A DNA stretch of 10,436 nt, taken from the NCBI GenBank assembly GCA_947499925.1, contig CANMQR010000010.1, positions 1-10,436 on the forward strand, read 5' to 3'. Within the stretch, counting starts at the first letter, position 1; each line of letters starts with the position of its first letter. The notes beneath the pieces are model-generated. The model saw only the letters and a list, made by a program, of their open reading frames with translations. It did not search any database and was not told where the DNA came from. The translations under genes and the position numbers were made by a program. This stretch comes from Neisseriaceae bacterium (GTDB lineage: Bacteria > Pseudomonadota > Gammaproteobacteria > Burkholderiales > UBA11063). Below, one piece after another: positions 6,888 to 10,436 of this stretch.

Positions 6888-8132
6888 ATGCTTGATTTTA
6901 ATGCATCAATTAAACAAAATGATAATGAATTGTTTGGCTATATGGAACAAGAAAAGACGCGCCAAGAAGAACATATAGAATTAATCGCTTCAGAAAACTA
7001 TGTTTCAAAAGCGGTTATGGAAGCTCAAGGCTCGGTTCTTACCAATAAATATGCCGAAGGCTACCCTAATAAACGCTACTACGGTGGCTGCAAGTACGTA
7101 GATATGGTTGAGCAATTAGCAATAGATAGACTAAAAAAACTATTTGGTGCCGAGTATGCCAATGTACAGCCGCATTCTGGCTCTCAAGCTAATCAAGCGG
7201 TATATTTTGCGGTACTAAAACCAGGAGATACTGTTCTTGGGATGTCTTTAGCTGATGGTGGGCATTTGACTCATGGTTCTCCAGTTAACTTATCAGGTAA
7301 ATTATTTAATTTTGTAAGCTATGGCTTAAATGAAAAAGAAGAGATTGATTATGATGTAGTTCTCAAATTAGCTTTGGAACATAAGCCAAAACTAATAGTA
7401 GCTGGTGCCTCAGCTTACTCTCTAGAGATTGATTTTAAAAAATTTAGTGAAATTGCCAAACAATCTGGGGCTCTTCTTATGGTTGATATGGCACATTACT
7501 CTGGTTTAATTGCAGCTGGAGTATATCCAAATCCTGTTCCTTATGCTGATTTTGTTACTTCTACTACCCATAAGACTCTTCGCGGTCCACGTGGTGGAAT
7601 TATTCTTGCTAAGGCTGAGTATGAGAAAATGCTTAATTCTTCAATTTTCCCTGGGTTACAAGGTGGTCCATTAGAACATGTAATTGCCGCCAAGGCAGTT
7701 GCTTTTCAAGAAGCATTACAACCAGAATTTAAAACCTATCAAGCCCAAGTTAAGAAAAACGCCAATACTTTGGCACAAACTCTAGTTAAACGCGGCCTTA
7801 GAATTGTATCAGGTAGAACAGAATCTCATGTAATGCTTGTTGATTTAAGATCTAAAGGTATTACTGGAAAAGTAGCTGAAGAAGCTCTGGGATTAGCTAA
7901 TATAACAATTAATAAAAACTCTATTCCTAATGACCCAGAGAAGCCTTTTGTAACTTCTGGTATTCGTCTTGGAACTCCAGCCGTTACTACGCGTGGATTC
8001 AAAGAATCTGAATGTGAAATACTAGGTAATATGATAGCTGATGTATTAGAAAACACAACAAATAACGAAGTGATTGAGCGTGTGAAGCAACAAGCTTTAG
8101 AGTTATGTGCTAAACACCCAGTTTATAAGTAA
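6888..8132 (+). CDS. glyA: Serine hydroxymethyltransferase
   Basis: This cytosolic PLP enzyme converts serine and tetrahydrofolate to glycine and 5,10-methylene-THF, the main source of one-carbon units. The 414-residue protein aligns without gaps of note to E. coli GlyA (417). Visible features are [10 protein letters not shown] (31-40), the [13 protein letters not shown] segment (55-67), [12 protein letters not shown] (200-211, with PLP-ring residues D200 and H203), the Schiff-base motif [14 protein letters not shown] (224-237, K229) and [15 protein letters not shown] with the carboxylate-binding arginine. All key residues are present. The RBS AAAGGA is 6 nt before the ATG. No promoter or terminator is evident in the 20-bp gap after manC, so the two are probably co-transcribed, although no metabolic link is obvious. 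No glycine riboswitch precedes it. Confidence 0.98.
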   Translation: MLDFNASIKQNDNELFGYMEQEKTRQEEHIELIASENYVSKAVMEAQGSVLTNKYAEGYPNKRYYGGCKYVDMVEQLAIDRLKKLFGAEYANVQPHSGSQANQAVYFAVLKPGDTVLGMSLADGGHLTHGSPVNLSGKLFNFVSYGLNEKEEIDYDVVLKLALEHKPKLIVAGASAYSLEIDFKKFSEIAKQSGALLMVDMAHYSGLIAAGVYPNPVPYADFVTSTTHKTLRGPRGGIILAKAEYEKMLNSSIFPGLQGGPLEHVIAAKAVAFQEALQPEFKTYQAQVKKNANTLAQTLVKRGLRIVSGRTESHVMLVDLRSKGITGKVAEEALGLANITINKNSIPNDPEKPFVTSGIRLGTPAVTTRGFKESECEILGNMIADVLENTTNNEVIERVKQQALELCAKHPVYK

Positions 8133-8143
8133 ACTTTAGGGCA

Positions 8144-8181
8144 AGAGCATGAATTTCAGCGGAGGCTGGGATCCATGCTCT
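8144..8181. repeat. 38-nt GC-rich imperfect palindrome between convergent genes (REP/NEMIS-like)
   Basis: AGAGCATG (8144-8151) pairs with CATGCTCT (8174-8181). After one A-C mismatch, ATTTCAGC (8153-8160) pairs with GCTGGGAT (8165-8172, two G-T pairs), closing on GGAG. It thus folds almost end to end. About 53% of its bases are G or C, clearly above its surroundings. No T-run follows on either strand, so it is not a standard intrinsic terminator, although it lies between the ends of glyA and the Pal-like gene. Its size and design resemble dispersed palindromic repeats of proteobacterial intergenic regions. Only one copy is in this window. Confidence 0.6.
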
Positions 8182-8207
8182 ATAATTCTCATGCAAGAAA
8201 AGATACA

Positions 8208-8891
8208 CTAATTAGCTTCAGAAATACCCATAATAGATGCAGCATTAGCTACACTTGACTCTGCTGAATTAGAATCTGGAGCTGAAGCAGTTACATGTCC
8301 TGCACCATTAGGTAGTGGCACTATAGTACTTGGTGCACTACTATCAACTTTAGCATGCTTAGGTTGAGGCTTAATACTAATTGACTCAAACTCAACGGTT
8401 TCATCCTCAGTTGATACTATAGGTAATTGTTCGATATAATATGAAATCGGAGCGCCACTTGTGTAAGCAATATCTACCCGTTGTGATGCTTGTTTATCTT
8501 TTGCAAATACTTGTTTACTAGAACCAAAAGATACTTCTTGAATTTGTTTTGGATTCACACCAAGCTTCACCAGTTCTTTAGCAACAGCATGGGTACGTAG
8601 AAGCCCTAGCTTATAATTATATTCTTTTGAACCTACCTCTGAAGCATTACCTTGCAATTGAACCAAAGCAATCGGATTTGCTTTTAAATAGTCTGCATTA
8701 AGGTCTAATACAGTATCAAAGCTATCGGCAACTTTTGTCGAATTACGATCAAACCATACCGAATTATAATAAGAAGTTACATTAACATCTACAACTTCTT
8801 CAATATTTTGAACAACTGGAGCTTTAGTAGTACTACATGCCGCAAAACTAGATGCTAGAGTAATAACTATAAGTATTTTTTTAAGATTCAT
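8208..8891 (-). CDS. Pal/OmpA-domain lipoprotein, atypical
   Basis: From the ATG at 8891 (AAGGGA 7 nt upstream) this is a 227-residue lipoprotein: MNLKK, hydrophobic stretch, lipobox FAAC with C19. A TTG at 8909 would add six residues but has no RBS, so I prefer 8891. The following ~100 residues match the Pal/OmpA C-terminal domain: VWFDRNSTKV at its start, YLKANPIALVQLQGNAS, then a KEYNYKLGLLRTHAV helix like the 'YNxxLGxxRAxxV' of Pal. In Pal/OmpA proteins an Asp in 'GHxDxxG' and the helix Arg bind the diaminopimelate of peptidoglycan. Here the motif reads GNASEVG, with the Asp replaced by Ser while the Arg is kept. A Ser/Pro/Ala-rich tail of ~80 residues follows, absent from standard Pal. 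No tol genes are adjacent. It probably sits in the outer membrane, but peptidoglycan anchoring is doubtful. Confidence 0.85.
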   Translation of the reverse strand: MNLKKILIVITLASSFAACSTTKAPVVQNIEEVVDVNVTSYYNSVWFDRNSTKVADSFDTVLDLNADYLKANPIALVQLQGNASEVGSKEYNYKLGLLRTHAVAKELVKLGVNPKQIQEVSFGSSKQVFAKDKQASQRVDIAYTSGAPISYYIEQLPIVSTEDETVEFESISIKPQPKHAKVDSSAPSTIVPLPNGAGHVTASAPDSNSAESSVANAASIMGISEAN

Positions 8892-8924
8892 CAAAATTCC
8901 CTTAAACAATAAAAAGTCTTATAA

Positions 8925-8952
8925 ATTTTATGATACAAGAGTTAGTATACAA
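8925..8952 (-). promoter_or_regulatory. Possible promoter for the Pal-like lipoprotein gene
   Basis: On the minus strand TTGTAT (8952-8947) is followed by a 16-bp spacer and TAAAAT (8930-8925) in the 79-bp gap between lnt and the lipoprotein gene. No terminator follows lnt, so read-through from lnt is also likely. The promoter is plausible, but the region is AT-rich. Confidence 0.35.
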
Positions 8953-8970
8953 TATCACGCCCCAAAATGC

Positions 8971-10419
8971 TTATATTTTTCGCAAAAATTTTCTGGTAAT
9001 TGCTAATAACAATACCAAACCACATAATAACCAAATTGGGATATTGCCCATAAACTCAAACGGCGTAGTACCGCTATACCCTTGTATACTAGTAATTATA
9101 AGCCCCGCTTCAAAAGCTGGAATCTTTTGTTCTATTTGACCCATAGGGTTTATAACTACAGTATCTCCAGTATTGCCATCTTGTAAGAAATAACGCTGAT
9201 TTTCCAAAGCACGTGCTTGTGAAAACTGTAATGACGAATCCTTCATCACTGTCTTTCCATACCATGATAAATCTGATTGGTTGATTAAAATCGTAGCAGC
9301 TACTGCATTTTTAGCAACAAAGTCATTGATGGTGTTTTCATAACAGATATTAAATGCAAATTTTTGCCCATTTACTAACATCGGTTCTTGAATATATGCC
9401 CCCGGTATATAGTTCTTTAGACTAAACCCAATACTCTGCACCAAAAAATCCATTATAGGATTACCTTGTAGAGGTATGTACTCACCAAATGGTACCAGAT
9501 AATGTTTTGTATAAATTAGATGATTTGGATTATCTATATTGGCTACTCCAGTTTTATGCAGCTCTCCTAGCCAACTAAGTGGGGATCCAAAAATAACCCT
9601 ACTACCTTTTGTTAAATTCTTTAATCTATCAAAATAACCATCACTTAAATAATGTGGGTCAGTCCCAAATATAGTTTCTGGAAGTATGATTAGACTTGCA
9701 TTGACATTTGTTACAAGTTTCTCAACAATAGCTTCTGTTGCTAAAAGTTTTTGTTCAGTAAGACTATTGGTTGAAAAAATACTTGGCTGAATCAATGCAA
9801 CTTGGATAGGATTTCCAAATTTTTGGGTATATCGCACCTGAGAAAGTAAATAAGACATACTAATGCCTATTACAATTACACATAGGCATTTTATTAACCC
9901 TACCAAAGATTTTTGTTGATAGAGGCTAATATAACAAACTAGTCCAGAAATAGCAACAATTAACCACGATACAAAGTACACCCCAAATATAGGATAGAAA
10001 CCTGAAAAAACTGGAATATTAACTACTATATTCCCAAGAACATACCAAGATCGCGGAAAAAACAATCCCCGTATTAATTCGGTTAATACCCAAAGAGATG
10101 GAAATAAAACCACCAAATTAAAAAATTGATTACCTATTCGTAGTTTGTTATATAAAAAACAGATAATGCCAATATAAAACGCAGTATAAAAGCAAATAAT
10201 TGAGGTAAGAGCATAAGATAACAGATATCCCGCACCAAGTTGAGTATGAAAATAATGACTAAACCAGTAGCCGATAAATGCAACAACAGCGCCAAAATAA
10301 AAGCTATAACCATACCAAAAGCTTGATTTTGTAAATCGCTGCTGTAAACCCAGAATAAACAATGTCAAGATAATAAAAACTATATAACTAACAGCATGTG
10401 GTGGAAATGCAAAAGCCAT
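8971..10419 (-). CDS. lnt: Apolipoprotein N-acyltransferase
   Basis: Lnt is an inner-membrane enzyme that adds the third acyl chain to the N-terminal cysteine of lipoproteins before outer-membrane sorting. The 482-residue protein (E. coli 512) has an N-terminal membrane part with about six hydrophobic segments (roughly 11-25, 38-55, 65-90, 100-118, 137-163, 173-193). A periplasmic nitrilase domain (~205-450) and a last membrane helix (459-475) follow. The catalytic triad is visible: E248 in LPET, K305 in YTKHYLVPFGEYIP (also E313) and C359 in NICYE. The loop usually read as SNDAWFG is NQSDLSWYG here, two residues longer. The ATG at 10419 has AGG 7 nt upstream. The frame stays open to the window edge, but the RBS supports this start. 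Both lipoproteins of this window are expected substrates. Confidence 0.95.
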   Translation of the reverse strand: MAFAFPPHAVSYIVFIILTLFILGLQQRFTKSSFWYGYSFYFGAVVAFIGYWFSHYFHTQLGAGYLLSYALTSIICFYTAFYIGIICFLYNKLRIGNQFFNLVVLFPSLWVLTELIRGLFFPRSWYVLGNIVVNIPVFSGFYPIFGVYFVSWLIVAISGLVCYISLYQQKSLVGLIKCLCVIVIGISMSYLLSQVRYTQKFGNPIQVALIQPSIFSTNSLTEQKLLATEAIVEKLVTNVNASLIILPETIFGTDPHYLSDGYFDRLKNLTKGSRVIFGSPLSWLGELHKTGVANIDNPNHLIYTKHYLVPFGEYIPLQGNPIMDFLVQSIGFSLKNYIPGAYIQEPMLVNGQKFAFNICYENTINDFVAKNAVAATILINQSDLSWYGKTVMKDSSLQFSQARALENQRYFLQDGNTGDTVVINPMGQIEQKIPAFEAGLIITSIQGYSGTTPFEFMGNIPIWLLCGLVLLLAITRKFLRKI

Positions 10420-10436
10420 ACAACTACCTAATAATA

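Noticed and set aside
7826..8056. 76-codon minus-strand ORF inside glyA
   Set aside because: Antisense to conserved SHMT sequence; its composition follows from the glyA codons.
8186..8199. Small TTCT/AGAA hairpin as a terminator for the Pal-like gene
   Set aside because: Only 4 bp of stem and no U-tract in the needed direction; likely chance in AT-rich DNA.
8892..8909. N-terminal extension of the Pal-like protein from a TTG
   Set aside because: The AAGGGA ribosome binding site lies inside this extension and points to the ATG at 8891, which gives a normal lipoprotein signal.
8930..9139. 69-codon plus-strand ORF over the lnt 3' end
   Set aside because: Overlaps the conserved lnt C-terminus in antisense; no domain or RBS.
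1..10436. CRISPR array, tRNA/rRNA, insertion sequence, phage or toxin-antitoxin module
   Set aside because: No regularly spaced repeats, cloverleaf-like segments, transposase or integrase motifs, or paired small ORFs were seen by eye on either strand.

Overview
The window looks like a stretch of chromosome from an AT-rich Gram-negative proteobacterium. It encodes an apolipoprotein N-acyltransferase and two predicted lipoproteins, so there is an outer-membrane envelope. The housekeeping proteins (TsaB/RimI, HemW, RidA, GlyA) have typical proteobacterial motifs, and the base composition is low in G+C (mid-30s percent by eye). A low-GC beta- or gammaproteobacterium, for example a Neisseriales-type organism, is my best guess, but nothing here fixes the genus. 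There is no phage, transposon, CRISPR array or defence cassette. This is mainly a housekeeping region with a few odd members.

Region 1 (1-3922, minus strand) is one compact operon, read right to left: hemW, ridA, a MaoC-type (R)-enoyl-CoA hydratase, a degenerate acetate-kinase-like gene, tsaB, and the start of rimI, which runs off the left edge. Gaps are tiny (4 bp, 51 bp, 20 bp, a 4-bp GTGA overlap, 2 bp). An extended -10 promoter sits just upstream of hemW. TsaB and RimI are a standard translation-factor pair (t6A tRNA modification; alanine acetylation of ribosomal protein S18). The MaoC plus acetate kinase pair resembles the MaoC/Pta-AckA cluster of many proteobacteria, but no phosphotransacetylase is present and the kinase has lost most of its active site.

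Region 2 (about 3940-5364) has divergent promoters whose -35 hexamers face each other. Then, on the plus strand, comes a serine-rich lipoprotein predicted to be a seven-bladed beta-propeller, closed by a strong intrinsic terminator.

Region 3 (5366-8132, plus strand) is a two-gene unit: bifunctional GDP-mannose pyrophosphorylase/phosphomannose isomerase, then serine hydroxymethyltransferase (glyA), separated by 20 bp.

Region 4 (8144-10436) starts with an unusually GC-rich 38-nt imperfect palindrome between convergent genes. It continues on the minus strand with a Pal/OmpA-like lipoprotein lacking the usual peptidoglycan-binding aspartate, preceded in transcription by lnt. Lnt would N-acylate both lipoproteins encoded in this window.

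No clearly novel multi-gene system is visible. The points most worth following up are the inactive-looking acetate kinase paralogue, the unusual hemW start, the atypical Pal-like protein and the GC-rich palindrome.
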